A stretch of DNA of 64,000 bases from Saccharina japonica (taxonomy: Eukaryota; Sar; Phaeophyceae; Laminariales; Laminariaceae), in assembly GCA_008828725.1 (NCBI GenBank), contig MEHQ01003624.1, positions 139,501 to 203,500 of the forward strand, read 5' to 3'. The notes below the pieces were generated by a model. The model was not told the DNA's origin. It did not search any database and worked only from the letters and a program-made list of their open reading frames with translations. The translations under genes were made by a program, and so were the position numbers. This document shows, piece by piece, positions 1 through 10,778 of the stretch (its first letter is position 1; each line of letters begins with the position of its first letter).

Positions 1-871
1 GAGCCGATGCTCAAGCCAATCAGCGTCCCCTAGCTAGCTACTGTAGTTGCACAGGCGGCCGTGTGTCGTTCCTCTGCCCGCTTGCCCTGCCGCGGCTCGA
101 ATATCGAACAGCGCACCGAGACAAACAAGACAAACACCGTCATCGTACATATGATCGTTCTGGGAGCTACAAAGTGTATCGTAGTTAAGTACAAGAAACG
201 AGCAACAAGAGAAAACGATTTACCGCACCGGGTGTGGCATGCCCTTGCTGCAATGCCTGTACGAGCACCACACACACACAGCGAGAAACACTAAGTCGAC
301 CTCGAACTTGTTTTGCTCATTGTATACCTCAGCGTTTGTTATTATGGACGCCAAAAAAGGACCAGGGGTCCAATTGACACAAGCGCCACGGCCAAGGGGT
401 GCTGGGGGCGGGTAAAAGCCTCTACACCGCTGTCACTATTTATTGCATCATAAAAATGCAACGATGCTGTGCTGGGCAAAATCCCACGTCACCAGGTGTT
501 GCTCTTATCACAAGCAGGACAACGTTGCCGTTTCCACGCACGACACAGCCCGCGTAAGCCGCATCAATGCGGGCGATAGCGGCATGGACCGCGCTTCCAG
601 CGAAGCTTCAACTCTCCCAAAAACTTTTCACACCGGTGGAAATCTCAACTCGTTAAACCTCGGTACTCCACGGTGTGCAGTGACGAAACCTCCGCAAGCT
701 ATATATACAGACGGACAGCAGATTCGGCCCCATTGATTTTTTTGTGTGTCTCCAAGAGGCGTAACCATGGCCCACCGCGTAAAAAACGCCTTGCGAGATG
801 AATAGGGGAGCGTGGCCACGCCTCCCCTCCCGCGGCATTGGTCCCTCGTGTACTGGTCAAGGTGGGACGGA
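1..871. other. Flank downstream of CFAP53, no gene recognised
   Basis: This stretch lies 3' of the CFAP53 stop codon on the minus strand. The short reading frames here show no recognisable domain and none joins to the CFAP53 exons. Part of it is presumably the CFAP53 3' untranslated region, but I see no clear polyadenylation signal. Confidence 0.5.
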
Positions 872-3800
872 TCACGTGTACCATTGCGTGTGCTTGAGCG
901 GGTGGTGCGTCACGACGACGCCCGCCTGCTTCTCCAGCCGTTCGCTGTGCCTGCAGACAAAGGTAGTCGCGAGAACAGGGGTAGCGGGGGGGGGGGGGGG
1001 GATATGAGGAGCGTCGGAACATAAAATTTCGTTTCGCCCCGATTGCAGAAAATATAGGTGTGCTGGCATGCACGTTAGGGCTACGCTGCACGAACGAGAC
1101 AATGCTACGCCAGCGGAGCTACGCCAGTGGACTTCACAACACAACCAGAACTGGAAGCAAGGAGCACGCTCAGGACAAGCGACGTCGGTGGTACGCCTCG
1201 AGTTGGACAGTCGAAGACCCGCGGCAACGAGAGGCCAAGGCGAAGTGCTTACCGTCTCTCGTACGCCTCCATTTGCTTCACCCGGAGATATTCCTCCTGT
1301 TGCTCCCTGTCTGCTAGGGCGCGCGCACCCGCCATCTGCTCCCTGAGGAGCGCCGTATTGTCCAAGAGCTCCTGCAAAAACCATCACGCGGTAACGAGGG
1401 GCAGTCCATTCGCCACAGCCCACGCATCGGGTTGTTAGCCAATCTTGCGACTCGTAGAATATACCTGGTACCTAGCAATAAGCCTTTTCACGCTAGTCAA
1501 GTCGACAGGGACCACCAATTCGTACAGTTCTGAAATTCGAAAAACGATTTTTCGAGACAACGATCGCTCTGATTTCCCCTTCTACAACACCAGTGCGGTT
1601 TCTGCGGTTCCCACCATCATGTACGGCTTTTTTGTGTTGTGTGCGCGGGGTATTGCGTGTCCGTCTCCCCCTCTTTCCATAAAATAAAACCTAACTCTCC
1701 GGGAAGACCACCACTCCACGCTTTTGACCCCTACCCCCACCATGAGCGCAGGCCTCCGCCCGCGAAACACATCAATCGCTACATGAAACGCTTCACGTCA
1801 TAGATACTGTCAAGGTACCAGCGCCATGCGTAAGATGAACGAATACCCGACATATCCAACCGCAGCCGGCGAGCTCCCTTTTCTCCATTATGTTTCTGTC
1901 TCTGTGCAGCATACCGGGAGTAGTCCCCACAAAACCGCTCACTGCCGGTCGCCGAAAATGTATACTACAGCAGTAGTATATGTCAGGCAACGGCGGCAGC
2001 GGGGGCTGACAGGAGGCAGCGAGACGCCCACCGAGGGGTACAATAACCCCCAGCGGTGCTCCCGACATGCTCCCTCCCCCGCTAACAGCCGCCCTCGTCG
2101 GTGCGCTACCAACCATATTTCAAGTTCACCCGCGCACGCAAGCAGCTATTGTGCAAAAACGATGTCGGGATCATCACAAGGGGCGACTAAAAAAAACGAC
2201 GATTCTACTGAGAGGGGGTGCGGCCGACACCGGTGATCCCTGGAGGCGTTTTCACCGCCGATGTGGGACCGCGGGAAGACGCGCCGCGTGCGTTTCACAA
2301 ACGGAGAACCATCGCGTTCGGCGTATATAAGTATCATAGCTCGTCGTCTTAGCCTGCGAAACCACACAAGACAATAGTCAAGACTTCGCAAGCGTACGTA
2401 TGGAGTTCGGGCATGACATGGCGAAATGATGCACATCCAAAAGAGAAAAAAAACGAGGGGTCGACGTTATACCTGTCGCCGGCGCATCTCTTTCTGCCTC
2501 TCCTTCTCTTCCTCCGCCAGAAAGTTCTCCCTGTCCAGCCTCGCCTGCTCGGCGTCGGCGGCCAGCTGGTCTTTCTCGCGCAGAGCCTTAAGTCGCATCT
2601 GCTCCTGCCTGCCAAGGTGCACCTGGACGAAGGGAGAAACCACACAAGACCGACACCAGCGCACGGGGGGTATGGTCACCGGTGGGGCATTCTAACAGGT
2701 ATACCAGGAAATCGTTTTCTGCTGCCGTAACTGCAGCTCAATGGCGTTGCACCGCACTGAATCGTACAGCAACGCACCATGCGGCACCGCATCGCACCGC
2801 ACCGCGCGATCGACTGGGCAAAGTATGCCGTGTCGTAACGCTCGTCGAATTATCGGTTCGGAGCACCCCCGAGAGTAAACGCCTCTACGAGCTGGCGGAG
2901 CGTAGCATACCGTGAATTGCAAACCCTGCCCACTGTGCGTAGTGTGCTGAGTCTGCAGCGGGGCGCGCCGAAGCAGAGAAAAGCTGCGACGAGCTTACCT
3001 GCTGCATGAGGGTATCCCGAGCGTCACGCTGGGCCTTGAGCTGCGCGTCCCTCTGGTCCCAGATGCGCCCCTCGGCCTTCTGCCGGATCTCGTCGTACTG
3101 CGCCTCGTCCTCCGCTTCCTTGACCATTTGCTCCTTCAGGTACTCGTTGTACTGGCGGAGCACCTTTCAATGAAAAGCGAGACGGCAATAGGTGAGAGAT
3201 GCGACAGCCCCCGACGCAAAGAAACATACTTCATCAGACATGAATGAGCGCCGCCCCGTGGAGCCAGAGCAAGTGTGTTACCCCGTCCCACTCGCCTTGA
3301 ACTACGCGATAGACACGCTGACATGGGAAGGAGCGCAGGCAATCGCGAGCGTACGCGTGGGGAAGCATCCACCGTTCGTCCGGCAATCGACGCGAAAACC
3401 CACTATCGCGATTAGCCGTATTCCATCCGCGGATTCACGCGTACTACTGTAAATCGGCAGTCCTTAACTCACCGATGTAGCCCCAAGACCCAAAAAGGTT
3501 TGACGAGAAAATGTGCACTAATGTTACCAAGCGTTTTGAGTGGAACACGCTTTGAGTGAAACACCCCGCGGCTCTCCCCCTGCGCGGCTGTCCTGCTGCC
3601 TGATCCCGCACGCAAGCAGTGCAGACCCCCTGATCCTGCCCACAAGCAGTGCAATCCCCTGCCAACCCCGTACAACACACCCTCTTTCTGGTACTTATCT
3701 ACCTCTCTTTCGCCCCCCCCCTGCCTGGTTGGTGAAAACCCAACGCGCTCCGTCCCGGCATTGTAGGGATGCGAGGGTCTATGGTCATATGACTACGGCC

Positions 3801-6800
3801 GTGCACAACATGAGTACACCCCCCAACCCCCCCCTCGGTTAAAGTCTACCAATACTTTTCCCTTAACGAAATTACCGGTAAAAACAGACGATGCAGCCGC
3901 TCGTTCGAACGTGCACACTCATTCAGCGAGCGAAAATATATACCACGAAGTACGAAGTATTTGTGTATTTGTACCTTATTTTATCTTTATCCTTAATTGG
4001 TATTTTTCTTCATTTCTTTTTTTTTGTAGGGGACTTTTTCATAATTTCTTAAAAATATGCCTAAAGCACGACGGCATGTGCACGCGCGCTTTTTTTTTCC
4101 CGTTTTTTTTCTTGTTACTATTTTTTTTATATTTTGTCGTTTCGCTTTGTTTCGTTTCGTTTCTTTTCGTTTCGTTTCGTTTCGTTTCGATTTGTTTCGT
4201 TTCGAGTCGATTCGTTCCGCTTCGTTCCATTCCGTTTCGCTTTGCTTTGTTTCGATTCGATTCACTTCGTGGCGCGTCGCTTCGATTTGTTGCGTTACAT
4301 CAGTCCATCACGGAATTCAACCCTGTGTAACGGTAGTCGGTGTTTTCCCCCGGAGCATCCGAGTAGGCGGTATTTACGGGCGGGGGGGGGGGAGAGAAAC
4401 AGAGAGGAGGATGAGGGGAAAGGAATGGGAAAAAAACGGAGGAGTGGAGGGGGACAGGGTGGTCAAGGGAAGGGAAAGGGAAGGGAAGGGACAGGGGGAG
4501 ATGGAAAGCGAAAGGGAAGGAAATGAGAGGGCAGCGAAGCGGAAGGGAATGAAAGGGCAGCGAAAGCGGAGAGGGAAAAGGGAACGGGCAGGGGGAAGAG
4601 CGACGGGGCAGTTAGAGCATGCCCACAGTTGAATATTTTTGCGCGCAACCTGAACGCGACACATAGTTTCACGAATTTTATTTTATGTTCCAAAACAAGA
4701 AAACTACCCGGTATTAAATATACCCCCCCCCCTCGGTTAAAGTCTACCAATACTTTTCCCTTAACGAAATTACCGGTAAAAACAGACGATGCAGCCGCTC
4801 GTTCGAACGTGCACACTCATTCAGCGAGCGAAAATATATACCACGAAGTACGAAGTATTTGTGTATTTGTACCTTATTTTATCTTTATCCTTAATTGGTA
4901 TTTTTCTTCATTTCTTTCGGGGGCGGTCCGACTTCGCACGTCTCCGAAAGTGTGTACATGGCATTAGCGCTCCGGTCAATTTATTGTTCCGAAGTCCGAA
5001 GCAAAGCAGCGGCCGAAGGACGACGAAGCTCTGAGTGTCAACGGTCTTCGGCTCACCAATAAAAGGGACACAAACGAACCAAAACGCCACAGTGTAAAAA
5101 ACAAACACGGGGGGGTTCCGTGTAACCTGTTGCCAAAGAACGGTGAGGTTCGGCAGACCCTATTGCCCAAGAAGCCAACGCCCATTCGACACAGTCCAAT
5201 ACAAGCAAGCGCGGGGTGCAATATGGCCGGCATTGACACCCTAGCAGAAACGCAGAATTCGTAGCTACGGTGCGCACGTAGCTGCGTAATGACCTTGTGA
5301 GAACTCAGCATAAGAATCGAGGGATTTCCTACAATTTTACCTCACATCCGACGGGTTTCTACATTTCCCTTGCGATAACCATACAGCTTGCCGCGCAACG
5401 TGAGCGAACAGGTGTTCCTTTCCCCAGCAGTGAGTATTCACCATTTTGAGCGCCTTGGTGCAAACTAGCTAGTGCAAACTTAAAGCAAGCAATTGCAAAA
5501 CTATCGGACCCCGAACCCTATGATCGCACCCGAGCAGTCCATACCAACCCCTATACCAGGGTAAACAGTATATGATACATGATTATATTCGCCGCAAACC
5601 CTGCGCACGAGGGGCGGCCAAACGATCTCAACGCACACACAACAGCGCAAACACGGCTGCAACGCCCCGGCAACAAGTCTAGTTCAACAGCGGCGGGGTC
5701 TATCCCCCGCAGCGCCGGCAACCTCGATACATAAAGCATTTCGCTGCGGCACCCGAGAGCGGCTCGCTTCAGGTACGCCGAAACAGGCCTGCCGCAGCAG
5801 GTCCGCGTGACAGCACTCTCCCCCCAGCTCCCCTGCATCCTCCCCGACCCTTGAGGTTTCGTCTACGTACCTCCGCTCCGCGGGCATGGGCCTCCTTCCT
5901 CTGCTTGTCCGCTTTCTCTTCCTCCGCTCGCACCAAGGCCCTCAACTCCGTCAGCTCTTTCAGGTCGTCCCGCGCGGTTTGCTCCCACAGTTGCCGGCGT
6001 CTGTCGGCGTTGTACGCCACCTGGAAGGCATAGGCGTGATAGCATGGGCCGGCGAGTGGGAGGGGGTTGATCAGCCGTTCTACTCCAAAACATCCTCCCG
6101 CCGCTCACCGTATCGCTACATGCTACATGCGCAGATGGTTCGTGCTTCGTGCCACGGGCCCTGCTACGTCACACCTCCGTCATGCCACACGCGTACATAC
6201 CATGCTTGCTCCCTGTTGCCACCGTCCCCGCCTGCCAACGAATGGCGTACGGCGAGCGAGACCTACCTGCGTGTTGAGATCGTTCCGCATGAGCTGGTTC
6301 CCCCGCTCCCTCTTGTCCTGCGTCGCCTGCTCCTGAGCCTCCAGGTAGCGAATGCGCTCGCGGATCTTTTCCATGTGCAACTCCTCCAGCCTCGCGTTCT
6401 CCTGGAAGGAAGGAAGGCATGTTTCAAACGGGGGGCGCAAGCGTGTCATTCGGGCGGACACCGGAAGAACGTCGCACAGACGTCGCACAGCAGTATAATA
6501 GTCGGTGGAGTTCGTTCGGTGCAGGCGGTGTCGGGCCGGGACTCGATTGAGGCACGCCTGGGCCAGGCATGGTTTATGGGTTTCGTTCGACCCAGGCGGT
6601 TTCGAGCGGGGGCCCGACTGAGTCACGCTCGGAAGGAAGAGAGATAGACAAAAAAACGCGGACGGGTTGCGGCGAATACCGGACGCAGCAGCACGAGGGT
6701 TCACAAGGCGATAGACGTGGCGTCTATATCCGCACCACACACCTCCCAGAGGACGAGCGCTCACCGCTCGAAAATAAACGCATGCCGAACTTTTCTCAAC

Positions 6801-9073
6801 TACCTGCGCTGTAGCAGATATTCCCCTCTCACCCCCGACACCCCCCCCCCAAGACTACGGCAATGCACGACATGCGTATCCCCCCCCCCCCCGCCCTACC
6901 GCGCATGAGCACAGTTTTCCTCTCAACCCCCCTTGCCCCAGCCGTTCGATCAGAGCCCTTCACGGCAGACCAAACACCAAACCACTCGCCTCCTCCGTGG
7001 CCACCCTCTCCGCGACCTGCTCCCACCGCTGCGCCGTGACCCACTCGGTGTTCGCCTTGGAGTCGAGGGTTCGCGCGTCGTCGCAGGCGTCACGCCACTG
7101 CCGGTCATAGCACTCCTTCACGTACTTGAGCCTGTTTTTTGGAGGTCGATACGGAGCGAGCAGAAAAAAAAGCGGCAGCGGCGGCGGCGGCGGCAGCAGC
7201 GACAAGCAGAGAAAGGTGGAGAGGTGGGGGAGGGGGGATTAAGGTCGGTGGCAAACTTTCGAAACCCCCGAGCAGAGGGAGAGTAAAAGATGGGAGACAC
7301 CAGGCAGGTCAACAGGGGCGGGTCGTTCAATCGCGCATCTCAGCCGTGCTTAGGACGCGATGGAAGGATGCCTAACAGGTGTCGTTGCGGGGTTTTGGTT
7401 TCCGTTTTCGTGCCACCGAAGGCGGGTGTCTTTTGGCGGGAGACGGCCGGACCGCGGTGCATGCCAGGATCGGCGGCAGGACGTGTGGTGATGTAGGATT
7501 CACATTTAGGTTACGAGAAAAAAATCAACGCGGAAAATCGCGGGACACGCCAGTCGTCCTGCATGTTTGGCCGAAGATGGCCGATGGCGCGCCACCACAA
7601 GTGGCGGACGGAGTCGGTCGGTCTCGTCGTTGGTGCGAGTTACCCTACACAGCACTACTGTATCAACATTACCATTCACCCTTTACTCGTAGGCAACCGG
7701 TGTACTCGTAACCGCAACCTGAAAGGTAACTGCTATCATGTTCGCGAGTCCGTCGCTTCCGTGCGACAGTTTGAGAAGACGCGTGTCCGTGGGAAAGCAA
7801 CAGAACGCCAAACGCAAAGCGTCGGTCGGCATGCACACCGCGGTAAGACGCGGGCTTACCTCGCGCTCTCTCTGGCGTTCTTGAGCTTGTTGGCCTTGTC
7901 CAGAATGCGCTGCTTCCGCTCTTCGATCGTCTCAGCGCTGTTCAGAATCTGCGCAGACCCAACGTTCGGAGCGTTCAGAGCCCGGCGAGAGTGAAAAACA
8001 GGGCATTGTTGGAGAATTCTCCTGCTCTCCTGCGTACCGCTTCCGCCAGAGACAAGAAGTTAACCTCTATGTACGTATGTACAAGGGGCGTTGCGCGAAG
8101 TACTTGGTATTTTCAGATTTTCCCATGAAACGCGTCGGTCACCCAGCAGTAGTCGTCGTACGTACTGTATGTAGCAGCACCCCAACTCTGTATTTTTAAG
8201 CCCCCCCAGAGGTCTGAACACGTGCCTGTCTCTACAACGTTGCGCGATGTTAGCCAAACATGTCAACCTCAAGCTCGTATCAGTACTACACGTGACGATA
8301 CCTCGTGCTCCCACTGCTCCATCTCCCGGTTGTACAGATCGGCCACGCGGTGCCTGCGCGCGAGCAGCGCTTCGGCATCTGCCCCCTGCAAGTCCTTCAG
8401 GCGCTCCTTGCCGACTCGAGAGGCAATCGTTCCGGCCGTTCTATTTTCCCAGTTGGCAAACGCGATCACCTGAAGCGGGGCCCAACACAACACCGGCACG
8501 GCGCAAAGGCGGTTTGGATTATAGGGGCAGACCCCCAGGTAGGAGTTGAAATGGCGGTAGTGAAAGAGCAGCAGACTCCCAGGCCGGAGTTGAAAAGGAG
8601 GCAATTGAATACGGGCAGACTGGGACGGTGGGAAAGAAGGAAGCGCTCGACATGATGGACCTCGACTTCTACTCGTACTGCTGCTTCTTTTTTTCTTTTT
8701 TTGCCCTGCTTCTACGTACAGCAGTCCCCTCCCTTTCGAAATTCAGATTCAGGGTCATGACGGTCCCTCCTCCACCCTCCCCATGTGGTACCAAGTACCA
8801 AGGTGAGAATGTACCAGGTACTGGTACGTACATAGTACCAGGTAGGAGGCAGATAACGTTGAGTGTTTGATTGTCCTATGAAGGTGGTGCTAGAACCAGC
8901 AAGAGGAGAGCGAGGGCCACCTTCCTTCTCCGCACCCTAATGCTATTGCAAACCTTGTCCGTTGCTGCGATGCCTTGAACCGACTGCTCCCATCGTCTCT
9001 CGTTCTCCCTCTTCTTTTCAAATCGGCCTTGATGAGAGTTGTGCCTCGGCTTGAACTGCGACTCTCCGAACAT
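872..9073 (-). CDS. CFAP53: CFAP53 (CCDC11) cilia- and flagella-associated protein 53, ten exons
   Basis: CFAP53 is a coiled-coil microtubule inner protein of motile cilia and is needed for axoneme stability. Minus-strand exons, in order: 8954-9091, 8302-8469, 7860-7948, 7005-7131, 6267-6401, 5871-6020, 2999-3163, 2473-2622, 1253-1371 and 872-950. All have GT/AG borders and compatible phases. Diagnostic matches to the animal protein are ETIEERKQR in exon 7860-7948, YDRQWRDACDDAR in 7005-7131, QLMRNDLNTQ in 6267-6401 and YNEYLKEQ in 2999-3163. The protein is almost entirely charged helix and ends KHTQWYT. The start chosen is the ATG at 9073 inside the first listed exon; an upstream exon is possible. 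The donor of exon 7005-7131 could instead lie at 6978, adding nine residues. As modelled it has about 433 residues against about 514 in human. Roughly 50 residues expected between exons 5871-6020 and 2999-3163 were not found. Identity is firm; the N-terminus is not. Confidence 0.9.
3722..3835 (+). repeat. Dispersed C-tailed element, 3' part (copy A3)
   Basis: This is the 3' part of a repeat family seen in at least six places in the window. The shared core reads GCTCCGTCCCGGCATTGTAG, then ATGACTACGGCCGTGCA, then ATGAGTAC and a run of C. This copy is antisense to CFAP53 inside its long intron 3164-5870. Confidence 0.75.
3826..4018. repeat. ~190-bp direct repeat, left copy
   Basis: The stretch from the C-run and CTCGGTTAAAGTCTACC to TTCTTCATTTCTTT recurs, apparently without change, at 4724-4917. 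The two copies enclose about 700 bp of low-complexity DNA in the CFAP53 intron. This could be a segmental duplication, terminal repeats of an element, or an assembly artefact. Confidence 0.85.
4130..4290. repeat. TTTCG-type simple repeat
   Basis: Degenerate tandem copies of a five-base TTTCG unit, diverging toward the right end. It lies between the two ~190-bp direct repeats. Confidence 0.85.
4381..4615. repeat. Purine-rich low-complexity tract
   Basis: An almost unbroken run of G and A on the plus strand (GGGAAA/GAGGAG-like units). The long frames it generates are compositional artefacts. Confidence 0.8.
4724..4917. repeat. ~190-bp direct repeat, right copy
   Basis: Second copy of the 3826-4018 sequence, offset by 898 bp. 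After it the two loci diverge: a T-run follows the left copy and a G-rich stretch follows this one. Confidence 0.85.
6841..6896 (+). repeat. Dispersed C-tailed element, short 3' fragment (copy A5)
   Basis: Contains GACTACGGCAATGCACGACATG followed by a long C run, matching the 3' end of the family. It lies in a CFAP53 intron, antisense to the gene. Confidence 0.6.
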
Positions 9074-9406
9074 CGCAAACGGGACGCACGGCTGAAGCCG
9101 CAAGCACCAGCCGCAGGAAGGCGCAGCGAGTGCTGCAAGGGTCTCGTGCCGACCGTGTGTTTTGTCTACGAGGGCAACAATCGCCGGCTAACTGTCTTTG
9201 TAGTTGGGGAAAGAAGAGGGGTGAGCATGGCGGCGTGACCGAGTGATAGCCTGCCTCGCCGGCAGTTTCAAAAATCGCGAGGGTGTTCCAATGTTTGATA
9301 AGGCATTTTGGAAGCGACTTCACAGCTTCACAGCTGCACAGCTGATCGGTAGGACGTGCTTACTCCTAGACCTTCTCATCTGCTACTGCTAGCAGCATCA
9401 CCGTAC

Positions 9407-9574
9407 TTGAGTCACAGCGTCGATATCCGCTCCGTGAAAGTATGACAAAAGCCAGCCTGGGTTCCGCGTCATATCTTGAATCATATCATACGTCAAATAC
9501 GACGATTTGATGGCGATCTTGCGATCTTTTTTTACACGTCGCCCGGCGCCCGGGTACCGGTTTACGCGCGGCAT
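9407..9574 (-). CDS. Possible 5' coding exon of CFAP53
   Basis: An ATG at 9574 opens 56 codons (starting MPRVNRYPGAGRRVKK) and ends at a GT donor. It splices in phase 0 to an acceptor at 9092, which would add six residues ahead of the ATG at 9073. The peptide is basic and has only faint similarity to the variable CFAP53 N-terminus. It could equally be a chance open frame in the promoter region. Confidence 0.3.
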
Positions 9575-10778
9575 CGCGTCATACAAACACGGCGGTGTTG
9601 GCGGCGTTTGGTTCGTTCGCGTAACTTCTTGTATGATGATGTCCCTGAAAGATAACATCAGACCTCAAGGTGGTGTCAGCGCTGCACAGTAGAGTTGTTA
9701 TTTTTACCACAGCAAGCCTTGCACAGCCGTTCACCCGCCGCCAAAGTGGAGAAAAATAAAAAATACCGTTGCCCGAGCGTCGCCTCTTTTGTTTGTTCCA
9801 TGCTGCTGGTGTTGATTTTGTTTTTGGTTTTACCGGTGGCGGAACTACAAGAGCGACAACCAAAAGATTTCTAGCAATACAGCATGTGCTGCAACATCAC
9901 AGTTTACTGCCTCCATAACATCAGTATAGTCTACAGTCTACAATATGAAGCGGCGATTTGTCCCCCATCTTCGACCTGGTTCTCCAGCCCCGGTACGCCG
10001 ATTCTTTACGAACACAACCTATATGCTACTACGCGGTACGCCGTAAGCCTCGATGCCTGGCATGCTTTCAACTGCTTCTTGACGCCCCTCAATCATGGGC
10101 ATTGTAGAAGCCATCACCACGCATGGTCCTTTAACGCAAAAATAATCGGCGGTCCTTCGCTCTGCATGCATACATGTCCAGGTTCTAAAAAACACTGCCC
10201 CTCTCTGTCGATGACTCGCATTATTTATCTTGCGCGTGGGGGCATCACGTCTTGTCTTCACCAAGACTCAAGTACAGCATAAAATAACACCGACACTTTG
10301 CGGTAAAATGGCGGTGTGCATGCCCCAGCTGGTGAGCAAAGCGCAAAACGTATTACAGCCAGTCGTTACGTGGGCGGAAGAATATTTAGACCCACACGGC
10401 GCCGAAGAACCATCGCACCCGCGTACCCCAACCCCGCACAAACGAATAAAACAAAACAATGTCGAGACCATTCGACCGCAGCAGCGCCAATTTACACATG
10501 GATGGACGCCGCTGGGCGTCAAATTCGAGGCATGACCCCCCACCAGATTTCAGTCGAATGCCCAACGCATGGCCAGGAGGCCCATGCCCCCTCCATCCAA
10601 AGCCAAACTGCAAGTGATGCGGCCCGAAACGGAACGCGCAATATCCGGCCTCCTGCTCTCGTGTGCCTGCCATTTCGCAATCGAAAACGCAAATACAAAA
10701 AACGCCTCCAGCCACCGCCAGCACACAGCAGCAAGCAGTGCCGGAAAGAGGGGGAGACAAGTCCCGCGTCCCGGGTGG
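9575..10778. other. Intergenic region between CFAP53 and ZMAT2
   Basis: Lies upstream of CFAP53 and downstream of ZMAT2, both on the minus strand. It should hold the CFAP53 promoter and the ZMAT2 3' untranslated region. I recognise no coding exon, RNA gene or clear motif. Confidence 0.5.

Noticed and set aside
5886-6647. 253-codon plus-strand frame
   Set aside because: It is antisense to two well-supported CFAP53 exons and continues through their introns; no homology.
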